Below, one piece after another: positions 12,500-25,443 of a stretch of DNA of 64,000 nt. The stretch spans positions 279,594,763 through 279,658,762 of the forward strand of contig JBOZIK010000001.1 in the NCBI GenBank assembly GCA_051453625.1, given 5' to 3'. The DNA comes from Welwitschia mirabilis. Taxonomy: Eukaryota; Gnetophyta; Gnetopsida; Welwitschiales. A program made the translations under genes and the position numbers. Under the pieces are notes generated by a model, which was given only the letters and a program-made list of their open reading frames with translations, searched no databases and was not told the origin of the DNA. Each line of letters opens with the position of its first letter. Position 1 is the stretch's first letter.

Positions 12500-12950
12500 C
12501 TATGAAAATAACAAACATTTTTTAATTCTTATAAAAATCTCTTTCTTTTTGAATATTAGAGGAATTAGCAAAAGAGACAGAAAATATAATAGAAAAATGA
12601 TTAGAAAAATTAGCAGTTGAACATACTTTAACTTTCTTACTAAGATTCCTAAAGGATAAATTAGAAAGGTAAAACTCATCCAATTTACAAGAAAAATACT
12701 TTGATTCCCTATGATTATTATACCAAGTAATCAATCTTCATTTGATCATTGAAAAATTTTAATTAGCATATAAGTGATAGCACTTTTTCTTAAAATTTTA
12801 CTAGTCAACTTTTTCTTGATAAGATATTTAAAAATCATTACCACTTATTTTATCAAAATTATATTCTAACATATTAAAATTGACATTACTAATCCAAGGA
12901 ACATTTGACAAAGGATAAGATTTTTCCAAACCTCTAATCTTTTTACAACA
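12500..12950 (-). pseudogene. LINE-B endonuclease domain
   Basis: The minus strand reads PWISNVNFNMLEYNFDKISG near 12.9 kb, equivalent to the PWxVxGDFNxxL block of L1 endonucleases with the Gly-Asp lost. Then come LITWYNNHRESKYFSCKLDE (equivalent to FTWxNxRxGxxxSKLDR) and NHFSIIFSV (equivalent to SDHFPI, with Ser-Asp changed). Several stops interrupt it. With the metal-binding Asp and catalytic Asp-His region changed, no activity is expected. Confidence 0.65.
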
Positions 12951-13100
12951 TTGTTAGAAGCATAAAATTGTTCCAAAAATGACAAAAGCACTTTGTAAAC
13001 TATCCTAAATAATTTTGCCATTATGAGTAGATATAAACTCAAAATATTAAACTCAAAATATTGTTGATCCATTTCTTTATTAAAGTTGTTGCTTCTATTT

Positions 13101-16100
13101 TATAAATCTCATGATTAGTTGAGAGAAGCATATAATATTTTAGAATTATTTTAGCAATAAAGAAAATTTTAGAAACGAAAATTTTAATTCCTTTAAGGGT
13201 ATAAAACTAGAAAGTAATTATTAGTTTAAAAGAAGATCTATGACAGTATTAAACTGGGGCTTGTTTATGAGATTCCAAACATTTTGTGAAAATGTAACAC
13301 TGTTTAGAAAGAACTGAGCCCCTTGCCATGTATCTTTAGACATCACATCCTATGTCACTCATAATAGTGATCTTGTTATACAAAAATGGATATGGAAATT
13401 AAAATTAATTAGTAGTTAAAGATTAGGAGGTAACTAAATTTTCTTTAGAGGTGAATATCTTTGTGGTTGTCATTTTTTATTGCACTAATTTAAATGGGAT
13501 TCTTTTGCATCTACATTTGAATTGATAACATGATAATTTAAAGAAGAATTACTATATTACCTAGAGGAAAAGGATGCTTCAACCCTTTCTTTTTATTTTG
13601 ACATTGAAAAAGGGTTTATTCCATTAGATTAAAAAGGATACAATGCCTTATTAGAATTAGATGAAAAGAAATTAACTTGTGAGATCAAGAGATTCTATTA
13701 GGTACATATTAGACTTGTGAACTGAGAGCGATCACAAGAAGCATAAATATTTTCCATTTGATGCATATTTTCTAGTTTATTAAAATTAAATGGTATAAAT
13801 ACAAATTGGTAGGCACATTTGGCATAACAATTTGATAAACTTGACTTCTAAAGGTATGGACCACATCTCATGAGTATAAATGAGTCTTATTTGGATGTTT
13901 AACTCATAATAAACTCTATTTTAAGTTAACTGGTATATTTAAAAACAATCTAATATAAAGAAGAATGATATAGTTACAAATTTCACATTCCCAATGTACC
14001 CCCTTCTAATGTCAAGTTTAAAAGAAATGTGAAGAACTAACATTACATCATGAAATTTAGGAATTAATGAAGAAAAATGCACCAAAGCATGAATCAATTG
14101 TAGAAGAATCATATGAAGGAAGCATTGAAGATCAAACTTCAAGGAATATTTACTTTAAGTGATATTCTTAGATATATTTACACACTTCATCTTACAGAAC
14201 TTCAAGAAGATATTTTTCGAGTTATTTTCTAAGAAATCTACATACCTTACTTGAAAACTTCGATACTGCTAGATTAGCAAAACTAATTCCAACTATATAA
14301 GAGCTCAAAAGTTTACAAAATAACAAAGATCTAACAACCTCATCACATATATAGGAACTTATCCAATAATTTATGTATGAGAAAAAGTCAAGAGAATTAC
14401 TTCCTCCCACTTTGTATGTCATCCTTTTTCATATGCAAATGGATCATCATAAGGATAAGAACAAAGTAATGGATTCCTTAATCTATTTTAGGCCATCCTT
14501 ATAAAAAGGTAATCCTAACATGCTCCCCCTTAGTAATAAGATTCAAGAATTGGGGAATATATAAAAGTCTATGTGCTATGAAACATATCTAGGCATGTAA
14601 CCTTTGTTTATAGATGTAATAAAGATGATAAGAATTAATGCATTTAATTTATTACTCATCATAGTTTCCCATTCACCTTGACTATTTTTTTTTCAAATTT
14701 GGTATCTCATTTAAGGTAAGTATTAAAACATGGTTGAGTGTACTAATAACTAATGTTGCATTGAATTAATGATTCAAAGATAACTTCTTGGTTTAAGGAA
14801 AGAAAGTATTAGTAAGAATATACCTTTGTTATTTTACATTTTAATTTTTCTTCATGCTTAATGTAAATTATTCCAAAACCATCACATATATTAAGCTTTC
14901 TTCTATAACTTAAAATAAAAAGAAAATTTAATGTAAATATAAGGATACATATGTTCACACCTAAAAGAAGGATTAACAAAGTGTAATGCTATGACTTTAA
15001 CTCTCTATAGACAAAGTAGCAAAGGTTAAAGAAAATATTTCTTCTAATTTATGAATATCCAACATGGAATAATTTTTAACTTTTTATATCCTTCGAAGAA
15101 ATAAATAATGAATGAAGATGTGAAATAGATCCTTAAAAGAATTTCCTAAATTTTAAACAAAATATCACTTCATTATTTACCATAGAGATTAACTCAACAA
15201 CAATGTGGAATGAAAAGCTATAGCAGAAAGACAAGGCTTAATTTATCCCATTGCATTGTTTCCATTTATATGAAATTTCAACATTGTAGAAGATTTTTAA
15301 GAAAAAATCTTATAGTAATATTTTGAAAACTTTAGATATATCAGAGAGGTAAATTTATTCAATAACTCCACAATTTTGTTAGGAATTTGTTGTTTGTTTT
15401 TCAAGAAATATTATGTATTAATTATATCTGTGTATTTTCCTTGGACTTATTCTCATCTTTTAGTTTTAACACTTAACATAAGAGGTAGCGTTTCTTGCCC
15501 TAATTAAAGTTTTGGAAGAGTATGGTTTTGGAAAGTATTTTTGTGGATTTTAATCAATTGTTATTTCAAGAAATGAGAATGGATTACAAAGTATTGGAAG
15601 CCACGAATGAAGGTTGTAACAAGAAGCTAGAGAAAACTATGAAGATTATATAAAGGACATCCATAGAGAATCACTTGAAGAAAGGCATGACTGTATGGAA
15701 GGCATTATAAAGAGTCAAAATAGTTTTGTTGATATGTTGAATTCAATATTTGGATTTGATTAATTCTTGTGTCTTATGTTGTGTATCCATAGGTCCATGT
15801 GTTGTTTTTGAGTTCATTATTGGACTATTTTATTTCTTAATACAAAAGGCACGAAATTAAATAGTGCACACATAAAAACCATAGTGGTTCAAGAGTTTAC
15901 AATGTAGTATTGTAATTAAGGAAATGATTATTAAGATTTAATGTCAACATTATCAAAGATTTTTGAGGAAGAAGCTTTTAATGGAATTTGAAATCTCTAG
16001 ATTGATTAGAGAGGTGATTTGATTTAAGGATTCTATAGTTTTTTAAAGGTTTAATTGTTTATTTCTAAATCAATCTCATGTATAAATTGTGATGGAAAAT

Positions 16101-17639
16101 AATGGAAGGTCATCACCTAATAGTTTATAGTGGCTTAACAACGGTTTGGAATCACTTTGGATTTCTATTTTTTCTTTGTACATTGAAAATGAACAACCAA
16201 TTTAACTCTCTAAAGATTTTTGAAAAGGTAGTCTTTCGTGGAAATTAGGAATAATGTTTATAGCGGCTTAAATATGTTTACGTAAGTCATTAAAGTGCTC
16301 AGCTATAAAGATTTTGTAATCAAGTACATAAAAATTATCAAGGAAAACAATCAAATTTTTATTTCTATCAAATAACTAAATAAAATGTAAAAAATAATAT
16401 CAAATAATTATATTAATTAAGAATATAGAAAGGAAAAAAATATTAGTTAATAATAAAAATCAGCATTAAATTCTTTCATTGAAGTTTGATGCTTTTTAAT
16501 AATTGTGTCAACCTTTTAAACCATTTATTTTAAAAGATATTTGTATTCCATAGTAATTTGCTTTGTATAACTTATCCTTCATTTATAAAACAAGCTATCC
16601 ATCTTAGTTATGAGCTCAAAGGGTTTATTCCTAAAAAGGCTAACAAGCCAAGCATAAAACCACCTAGCTATTTTTGAAGAGCTAAAACCTTTTTTCTAGT
16701 AATACTGTAAGTCCTTAATCTTATACTCTCATTTACAAGGTTAGGAATTTGGCACATGGTGTTTAACATATAATTGTTAATAATATTTTTTTTATAGATT
16801 TAGTTTTAGAATAGTAAAAATCAAGATGCCCTCTCATCTTAGTCTTAAGTTATTCTCCTACAAGTTTTTATGGTTATTCATAACTACTAGAAAATGTGCT
16901 AGATTTTTATTTTGTTCTTTTCTCTTATTTAATATCCATTCCACCTTTCAATTATTAACTTTAGATCTTTTTCTTTTAAGCAAATTAATTATTATTTAAT
17001 AACAAATTTCATAAAGATTCTAGAAGAAATGTTATGCTCATATATTTAGGAGGTCCTTAGATACTTCTCTTTATCTTGTCTAGATCATTGATTTAATAAT
17101 TTCCTAAGGCTTTGATTATTTATATCATCATGCCAAGTGCTTCTACATTTTACTATTCTCATATTAAGGACTTATCTTACCTATAGTTAGATAATGCTTC
17201 ATAAAATATGGAATAACAAGAATATTGATACCTGCAAAGCCATCAATTTGATTAAATAAAAACATAATAGATAAATAATGATTCTTTAGTTACCTCTCCA
17301 CTACCATAAAACAATATTGAATAATTACTATCTTGTTCTTTTGTGGTAACATACTCTGGTATTTTTTGATCTTATAATGAAACACTATGATATTTTTTTA
17401 TCTTGTAGCAAATACCATCGTATTTTATAAAATAATAAATAATCTATGGTACAACATGTAGAAAATGTTAGAAAGTTAAGAAAAGATACAATCTAAATAA
17501 CATATTCATATTGGAGTTATGACTAAACTTTGTATTAGGGATTCCTTTGACACAGAGGGAGAAAAACCAAAAAAAAACCCTTATCTGCTTGATGGATTAA
17601 GGGATAAAATGCTTAATAATGCATTAAGGGGGGAAATTT
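13101..17639. other. AT-rich intergenic DNA, mostly unassigned
   Basis: No gene is supported. Two stretches, about 15285-15440 and 15945-16090, look like diverged direct repeats (each has GATTTTT, then TCAGAGAGGT or TTAGAGAGGT, then an ATGTAT(T)AATTGT-like end) and may be old LTR debris. The string CATGCTCCCCCTT near 14520 resembles sequence often seen beside copia elements, but nothing else supports one. Short open frames at 13.9-14.4 kb match nothing known. Confidence 0.4.
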
Positions 17640-17684
17640 CTATAAAACCCCAAACTTCCACAGTTGAAAATTTTCAAATTTGAT

Positions 17685-17696
17685 GCTCTGATACCA
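17685..17696 (-). other. Primer-binding site, initiator tRNA-Met type
   Basis: The minus strand reads TGGTATCAGAGC four bases after the end of LTR A. This is the standard 12-base match to the 3' end of plant initiator tRNA-Met. It lies beyond the LTR that should be the 3' LTR, so it belongs to a remnant of a further internal region. Confidence 0.8.
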
Positions 17697-18466
17697 AAAA
17701 TGTAACATCTGGATTTTTTTAATAGTTGCAAAAACTTCAATCTTGATATTAAGAAACTAGAAGGTAATGGATAGGAATTTATGCTAAGATTGTCTGTATA
17801 TGTATAAGAAAACTAATAACCTTTTCATGTTTAACTTTAGCTAGGAAAAGGATTATCTTTAATAATTCAAGAAAATATATCCACAATTGACATTCAATAT
17901 AATTTCGAGGCAATTACATAACTAAAAATTTTAAGCTTCTCAATTAACTTCGTCAAGGAAATCATAAAGAACATATGATTAAATTTTCATATTTCAATAG
18001 TATTTTCTATGGAACATAATTTCAATATGATGATTTACATATCAAATTGAGAAATTTCATAAATTATAAGGATCACACATAATAAAACAATAGAGTTCAA
18101 CTGTTAATGCAGATTCAATGAAACATTATTCAAGAAAGCTTTATTGTGACCTTAAATCTCAATCATATGATACTAAATACTTCAGGATTAATAAAGGAAT
18201 ACAAGATCATTCAGCATAATTTTCCAACAAGATTGGAATAATAATCCTTCACATCTTTATGCCCACTTTAGCATTCATACTATAGATTTTTCACCTATCA
18301 CACAAAAGTATGGAATGAGAACTATGAAAATCTCATAGCTTCCAGTATGATCTAGACAAGGCATGGTAAGTCAAGATAACGATTTTTCACAAGACAAGAT
18401 AGAAGGGGAAAGTAAGAACTTCAAGGACAATTTGTATCATAGAAACATCTATCTTATGGTTATGAA

Positions 18467-18621
18467 NNNNNNNNNNNNNNNNNNNNNNNNNNNNNNNNNN
18501 NNNNNNNNNNNNNNNNNNNNNNNNNNNNNNNNNNNNNNNNNNNNNNNNNNNNNNNNNNNNNNNNNNNNNNNNNNNNNNNNNNNNNNNNNNNNNNNNNNNN
18601 NNNNNNNNNNNNNNNNNNNNN
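18467..18621. other. Assembly gap (155 N) in LTR A
   Basis: It lies next to a TA microsatellite. The flanks do not repeat each other, so this gap may be real missing low-complexity sequence. Confidence 0.9.
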
Positions 18622-18623
18622 TC

Positions 18624-18654
18624 ATATATAGATATATATATATATAAAACACAG

Positions 18655-18693
<39 letters not shown>

Positions 18694-18695
18694 AC
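18624..18695. repeat. TA-rich microsatellite
   Basis: Alternating TA with GATA and AAAACACAG interruptions follows the 155-N gap. It is the counterpart position of the CA repeat region in LTR B. Confidence 0.9.
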
Positions 18696-18702
18696 ATTAA
18701 CT

Positions 18703-18868
18703 TCACTACCTCATTTAACGATCTGTGAAGTTCACTGCCTCATTCAGTGATCTATAGTCAATTTATTATTCCCACTGCCTCATTTGACGATCTGTGGAAT
18801 TCTCACGTCATTGCCTCATTCAGCGATCTATGAAGCCCACTACCTAATTCGGTGATCTATGGAATCAC
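18703..18868 (+). repeat. LTR minisatellite, five copies (LTR A)
   Basis: A unit of about 30 bases built on CACTGCCTCATTC-ACGATCTGTGAAG is repeated imperfectly five times. An AT microsatellite adjoins it. The same unit occurs in LTR B. Confidence 0.85.
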
Positions 18869-19509
18869 ATAACCATAAGTTCAAGAATCATGACAATAAG
18901 AGAAGTATGATAAGGTTTGAGCATGAAATATCAACTCACAACAAGAATAACTAGAGTTATAATATTAAGACATTGAGTATAGAAGGTCGTAAGAGTCAAG
19001 TCTTGGAATAAGACTGATTTTACTGTTACCAAGCATCACACAATTTTACATTCATTTTGCAAGAATATAGAAATAACAGATTCAATAACAAAATGCACAT
19101 AAAGAAAGGACCAACAAGGAAGGAATAAATAATAGAACCATATCCATATTAGATTACGGTGTTCAAGGACCTTGAAGATCTTCCAAGTTTCCAAAGCTCC
19201 TAGACCTCCTAAGCTCTAAGATTTAAAGGCAAAGTATTTTCAGAAAAGTAAGCTAGACTTGAGGAGGAAGAACTATGTTCATAATGAAAGAACATAGGTA
19301 AAGTGACAAGACTCAAGAATACAAAAGGATACATCATGAATCAACGACAAAGATGGAGGTTTCATAACGTCTTATAAAGGCTTGTCTAGCCACCGGGCGC
19401 TTTAAGAATATAAAAAGAGTGCTTTCTATTGTATCACATTTAATCATAATAATGAGTAAAAATAAATAAAATGCCTTCATAATTAACATCTAATCATGCA
19501 TAATTTCTA

Positions 19510-19609
19510 NNNNNNNNNNNNNNNNNNNNNNNNNNNNNNNNNNNNNNNNNNNNNNNNNNNNNNNNNNNNNNNNNNNNNNNNNNNNNNNNNNNNNNNNNNN
19601 NNNNNNNNN
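19510..19609. other. Assembly gap (100 N) with repeated flanks
   Basis: The 26 bases before the gap (TAACATCTAATCATGC...) are identical to the 26 after it. LTR B has this sequence once and continuously at about 25206-25232, so nothing is missing. Confidence 0.9.
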
Positions 19610-19873
19610 TAACATCTAATCATGCATAATTTCTAGGAAGTGCAAAAATAATAAGTGAATGAAATCATCACCACTACAAAAACATTTTTGAAGATTTGTA
19701 AGTAATATTTTAATTAAGACAAAATAAACTCAAAGCACAATTTAATATAACAACATCTCAAGAACATAATATTTTTATCAGTTGGAAATTTTAAAATAAT
19801 TAAATCTTTCTAAATAATTCATTAAACTTAATCTTTGCATCTTTTTAAAATAAGTAAAAATGTGGACGTGACA

Positions 19874-19887
19874 TTTCTCACTTCCTT
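19874..19887 (-). other. Polypurine tract of the gag-only element
   Basis: The minus strand reads AAGGAAGTGAGAAA directly before the TGTCAC start of LTR A, as expected for the plus-strand primer next to a 3' LTR. Confidence 0.75.
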
Positions 19888-21649
19888 AATAAGTTTTATT
19901 CTTGAAACTTGCTAAAGATTAGGTTTCCACTAATTATCATCTACTTTTGTCTTCTAACATGTTACTTCTATAGATTGGTTGTATTATATTAATCTTGAAA
20001 ATATTCTCCACAATGAATTAAAAGTTTCTTTTATAGACATTCAAATCTTCACAACCTTCCTAAAGATTAATTTTACAATTTCAACTGTAATTGGTATTTT
20101 CATACACAACATAGATCATGAAATCTTACTAAGCACTACATAGTAAAAATATAAAGCCATATTTCTCCTTCTTCATTTTGACAATCTTACTACAAGTGCA
20201 TGTTGATAGTTTCTTCTGAAGTGCCTTAGAATTGGAAGTAGTTAGTATAGGCTAGCTTTTAGCTTCACACTGTTGGCCTTAGACAAATTCACATAGCTTA
20301 TTCAAGGCATTGATGTCATTAATCTAAATATTCATACAACTTATTCTTACGTTAAGTGAGATGCCTAATCACCTTTATTGCAATGCTAACTCCATGGCAT
20401 ATCGACTTCAAAATTTACATAAACTCTTTTGTTAATCATAACCTTCTGATCTTTTCCATTTCTAGGGTTATAATGATTACTTAATTAGGAAAAATTATTA
20501 TGAAATAGCACATCTTATGTAAGGAATTTCTAAGAAAACAGTTGAATATGCTTATAAATAAGTTAAACCATTTAGTTTCTTAAGCCAAAATATCTCAATG
20601 ACCTTCTTACTTTAACCAAAAGCAAAATATGCTGGAACTATTAAGTTCAAAATTGCAACTCAAATATGGAAATACTACAATCTCTTACTTCAAATTGTGA
20701 CACAAACTTCAAAAGGTGTTATGAAGAAGTTCCTCAAATATAAGCCCAGAAATTACAGATCTCTTCCACATTACACTCTGTTGTGTACTTCTTTAAATGC
20801 TTTTTGACACTTCTCCATGTATAATCTAGTTGAATTTCCACTTCAAAGATTTATGTGTATAATATAGCATCTTAAATTCTACTTAGTCATGGATACAATG
20901 TGTGAAATAAGGCTAAGCAAGCACAGATCAAATAAATATACAAGGGCTTTTAGATTAATTGAGAGTGAGTAATGTCTAGCCTCATAAGTTTGAATACCTA
21001 TGAGCATAATCCATCTAAATAAGATTACAAACTTTAATCATAGAAAAATAGAATTAGTTGGTTAAGACTTACCATGTAACTAAGGATTATAAGGTGCATG
21101 TCAATAGTAACTGCAAATGAGAGTTCAATTAATATAAGAATTTCTTAAGGCAAATGGTTATTTAAAGATTTGCTGACAATAGTGTATAGGCTAACCAGAA
21201 AAGCCAAAGAGTTAATCCATTGGTTCAAGTAATGCCTCTACACTTTCATCCACCAACATAGCAAGATAATATAAAGGAAAGCCTTTGAATGCTAATGAGG
21301 CAAAATGTCAACTATATCTACCTTAGGTGCTAGAAAGTTTTCATTTGGTAGAGGTAAAGAATCAATTTATTAAATTGTCTTTTCATTCCTACTTACATCA
21401 TTATCAGAATTAATTTCTACACCATTCAAATTACTTTTGTTTTCTTATTTGAGAAAATATAAATCTTCTTCATTTATCTTTGCAATGTTATTGATGTTAA
21501 ATTTAACCATAACCATATCATCTTCTACCTTCATAGAATTAGTACTAACATGACTCTGTCTCTTCTTCAATTCATTGTCACCATTAATAGTAATAAAGCC
21601 TCCATGAAACTTAAACAGGAGTGGAAGGAAAATTGGATTCAACAGAAAC

Positions 21650-22400
21650 AACCTCTAGATCTGATTAGATGACATCTTTTATATAGTTATTAAAGGAGTT
21701 TCTTGTTTCTTCCTTTCAAGGTAATTGATAACATAATGAGCTCTCTAACATAGAAAACGCCTCATGGTCTTGAAATCATTAGTTAAATTTAAAAGACTAG
21801 TCATTTCTTAATAGTATCTTACAATCTATCTATTCCTCAAGTTGAAAAAGTCTGCTTTCTTCCTTGAAATTTATGTGTTACTCTAGTGTTGAATGTAGCC
21901 ACATTTACTCTACCTCTTCCTCTGATCATACGTATACTCTGAGTGAAAGGTTCTTCTCAAGGTTACATTCTTCTATTATCTTAAGACATTCTTATTTTTG
22001 CTCTGATATTTTTGTTCATGATATATAATTTTTCACCAATTCTGACCTTCTCTACGGCTTCTACAATAGTCTTCGATTGAAATATTTTAACTTTATTTCA
22101 AATTACCACATATAGATCAATCATAATCTTCTGACTTTTTACTTCTCCACACATGCTTATAATATTGTATAACTTATTGGCCTTCACATTTATTAAAAAT
22201 CCAGAGATGTATCTACCTCTATATCTTCTTTTAACTTCTTCCTATTTCATAAGTGTTGAAAACAATGATCGAAGTCTTTTTGCATTTCACCATATTTATA
22301 CATTCACTATAAAGTTGCCCTTTTAGCAAGTTGATGATTAGTGAAATTGAATAATTCTAATTTGTTTTACATACAAACCAATCATGCTTCCACATGTGTT
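21650..22400 (-). pseudogene. Gag-like coding remnant
   Basis: On the minus strand a basic stretch reads MIRGRGRVNVATFN near 21.93 kb. About 170 bases further on, one frame reads CFLC, a stop, then AHYVINYLERKKQE: a retroviral CCHC zinc knuckle whose last Cys has become Tyr. Upstream, near 22.3 kb, there is a GEMQKDFDHCFQHL-like helical stretch. Stops are frequent. No protease or pol motif follows before the polypurine tract, so the element seems gag-only or deleted for pol. Assignment to copia or gypsy is open. Confidence 0.5.
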
Positions 22401-22843
22401 ATGTTATTGACACTTTTGAAAGTTGGAGAATTCATCTTCTTAACTTACACCATTATTTTCTTGATAGAGTTATCATCTTCCCACTCATTGCTTGCTCATC
22501 AACTTACCCACTAAGTTGCTAAGTAGATTTACTAATGTTGTAACTTTAGTTGATTAGTTAATTACCCTTCTTGAGGCCATGTTAATCCTATGGAAATCAA
22601 ACTACACATATTACAAGCCTAAATTTCCATGTTGAAACTTGCAACTTTAACAAAGTTAAACTAATAATACTCATGCCCAGTAAGTTGGTAAACCTAACAA
22701 AAGTTATGCCTAGTGAATTCGTCAACCTATGTTCTAATGTTGAAATGACTTCACAACAATTATGTCCAGCAAAATCACAACCTAGGTTCTGTACCAAAAT
22801 GTAAAATCCCAAACTTCTATAGTTGAGAATTTTTAAATTTGAT

Positions 22844-22855
22844 GCTCTAATCCCA
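22844..22855 (-). other. Primer-binding site of the gag-only element, mutated
   Basis: The minus strand reads TGGGATTAGAGC four bases after the end of LTR B. Compared with the intact site near LTR A it has two changes. It is placed correctly for the 5' LTR of a minus-strand element. Confidence 0.75.
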
Positions 22856-23670
22856 AAAATGTAACATTTGGTTTTTTTTTTACAGTTGCAAAGACTTCAA
22901 TTCTTTGCTGAGATACTAAAATGTAATGGATAGAAATTTATGCTAAGATTGTCTGTATAGGTACAAGACAACTAATAACCTTTTCATGTTTAACTATAAC
23001 TACAAAAAAAAATTATCTTTAATAATTCAAGAAAATATATCCACAATTGATATTCAATATAATTTTTAGGCAATTACATAATTAAAAATTTCAAGCTTCT
23101 CAATAAAATTCTTCAAGAAAAGCATAAAGAACATATGCTCAAATTTTCATATTTCAATAGTATTTTCCATGGAAGATAATCATAATACAATGCTTTATGT
23201 ATCAAAATGAGAAATTTCATAAATTGTAATGATCATACATAATAAAATAATAAAGTTTAATTATCAATGCATATTCAATGAAACATTATTTAAGAAAGGT
23301 ATATTATGACCTCAAATCTCAGTCATATGGTAATAAATACTTTAGGATTAATAAAGGAATACAAGATCATTTAACATAATTTTCCAACAAGACTAGAATA
23401 ATAATTCTTCACATCTTTATACCCACTTCAACATTCATACTCCATATTTTTAACCAATCATACAAAAGTATGGGATGAGAAACTATGAAAATATCATAGC
23501 TTCTAGTATGATTTAGGCAAGGTAAGGAAAGTCAAGATAAGGATTTTTCACATGACAAGATAAGAGGGACAAAGTAAGGACTTCAAGGACAAGTTATATT
23601 ACAGAAACATCGACCTTATGATTATGAAATGAGAATAATCAATATATATTTTTCATATATTTCAATTACT

Positions 23671-23807
23671 TCACTGCCTCATTTGGCGATCCGTGAAGCC
23701 CACTACCTCATTCGATGGTCTGTGGTTCTCATATAATATTTCATGTTTCACTTCACTGCCTCATTCGACGATCTGTGAAGTCCACTACCTCATTCGACAA
23801 TCTGGGG

Positions 23808-23811
<4 letters not shown>
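23671..23811 (+). repeat. LTR minisatellite, four copies (LTR B)
   Basis: The same ~30-base unit as in LTR A occurs here with four copies, the second separated from the third by a short unique stretch. It is followed immediately by the CA repeat. Confidence 0.85.

Positions 23812-23886
<75 letters not shown>
23812..23886. repeat. CA/TG dinucleotide microsatellite
   Basis: About 37 nearly perfect CA units run into the 887-N gap. Histidine-threonine or cysteine-valine frames through it are repeat artefacts. Confidence 0.97.
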
Positions 23887-24773
23887 NNNNNNNNNNNNNN
23901 NNNNNNNNNNNNNNNNNNNNNNNNNNNNNNNNNNNNNNNNNNNNNNNNNNNNNNNNNNNNNNNNNNNNNNNNNNNNNNNNNNNNNNNNNNNNNNNNNNNN
24001 NNNNNNNNNNNNNNNNNNNNNNNNNNNNNNNNNNNNNNNNNNNNNNNNNNNNNNNNNNNNNNNNNNNNNNNNNNNNNNNNNNNNNNNNNNNNNNNNNNNN
24101 NNNNNNNNNNNNNNNNNNNNNNNNNNNNNNNNNNNNNNNNNNNNNNNNNNNNNNNNNNNNNNNNNNNNNNNNNNNNNNNNNNNNNNNNNNNNNNNNNNNN
24201 NNNNNNNNNNNNNNNNNNNNNNNNNNNNNNNNNNNNNNNNNNNNNNNNNNNNNNNNNNNNNNNNNNNNNNNNNNNNNNNNNNNNNNNNNNNNNNNNNNNN
24301 NNNNNNNNNNNNNNNNNNNNNNNNNNNNNNNNNNNNNNNNNNNNNNNNNNNNNNNNNNNNNNNNNNNNNNNNNNNNNNNNNNNNNNNNNNNNNNNNNNNN
24401 NNNNNNNNNNNNNNNNNNNNNNNNNNNNNNNNNNNNNNNNNNNNNNNNNNNNNNNNNNNNNNNNNNNNNNNNNNNNNNNNNNNNNNNNNNNNNNNNNNNN
24501 NNNNNNNNNNNNNNNNNNNNNNNNNNNNNNNNNNNNNNNNNNNNNNNNNNNNNNNNNNNNNNNNNNNNNNNNNNNNNNNNNNNNNNNNNNNNNNNNNNNN
24601 NNNNNNNNNNNNNNNNNNNNNNNNNNNNNNNNNNNNNNNNNNNNNNNNNNNNNNNNNNNNNNNNNNNNNNNNNNNNNNNNNNNNNNNNNNNNNNNNNNNN
24701 NNNNNNNNNNNNNNNNNNNNNNNNNNNNNNNNNNNNNNNNNNNNNNNNNNNNNNNNNNNNNNNNNNNNNNNNN
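23887..24773. other. Assembly gap (887 N) in LTR B
   Basis: It follows a CA microsatellite. LTR A has only about 190 bases between the equivalent flanking blocks, so the gap length is probably overestimated or filled by repeat. Confidence 0.85.
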
Positions 24774-25443
24774 TTATTTTGCAAGAATATAAAAATGATA
24801 AACTCATTAATGGAATGCATATAAAAAAGAACCAACAAGGAATCAAGAAAGAACAAAATCATACCGGTATCAAATCACAGTGTTTGAGGTTTTCAAAGAT
24901 CTTCCACATTTCCAAATCTCCTAGAACTCCTAAGCTCCAAGATTTAAAGGCAAGGTTTTTTTGGAAAGAATAATCTAGACTTGAGGGAGAAGAACTTTAC
25001 TTATAATAAGAGAACATAGGTAAGGTAAAAGAACTTAAGAATTTAAAAGGACACATCATGAGTTAACGGTAAAGGTGGAGGTTTCATAACATCTCATAAA
25101 GGCTTTCCTAGCCATAAGGTGCTTTAATAATATAAAAGGAATGCTTTTTATTTCATCATGTTTAATCATAATAATGAGGAAAAATAAATAACAAGCCTCC
25201 ACAATTAACATCTAATCATGCATAATTTCTAGGAAGTGCAAAACTAATAAGTGAATAAAATCATCACCATTACAAAAACATTCTTAAAGATTTGTAAGTA
25301 TTATTTTAATCAAGATAAAAATAACTCAAAGCACAATTTATTATGACAGCATCTCAAGAACATAATATTTATATTAGCAGGAGGTTTTAAAATAATTAAA
25401 TCTTTTCTAGATAATTTATTAAACTTAAGCTTTGCATTTTTTA

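Larger units (their letters stand above)
10700..13100 (-). mobile_element. LINE-B: decayed L1-type LINE, partial
   Basis: Endonuclease and RT motifs occur in the right order on the minus strand (endonuclease 12.95-12.5 kb, RT 12.0-11.5 kb), so this is one ORF2. No ORF1 with DUF4283 or CCHC motifs was recognised above 13.1 kb, and the 3' end below 11.5 kb is too decayed to delimit. The outer boundaries are estimates. Confidence 0.65.
17701..19873 (-). repeat. LTR A (3' LTR of the gag-only element)
   Basis: It matches LTR B from the shared first ~600 bases to the shared last ~250 bases, with TG...CA ends. It contains a five-copy minisatellite, an AT microsatellite, a 155-N gap and a 100-N gap. 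Removing the second gap with its 26-base repeated flank restores collinearity with LTR B, which is continuous there. Confidence 0.85.

Noticed and set aside
14495-14600. CATGCTCCCCCTT and following sequence as a copia boundary
   Set aside because: Only a short similarity to sequence often found beside copia elements; no LTR pair, PBS or pol nearby.
23693-24973. Long frames with poly(His-Thr) or poly(Cys-Val) through the 887-N gap
   Set aside because: They are translations of a CA microsatellite plus N; the length comes from the gap, not from coding sequence.
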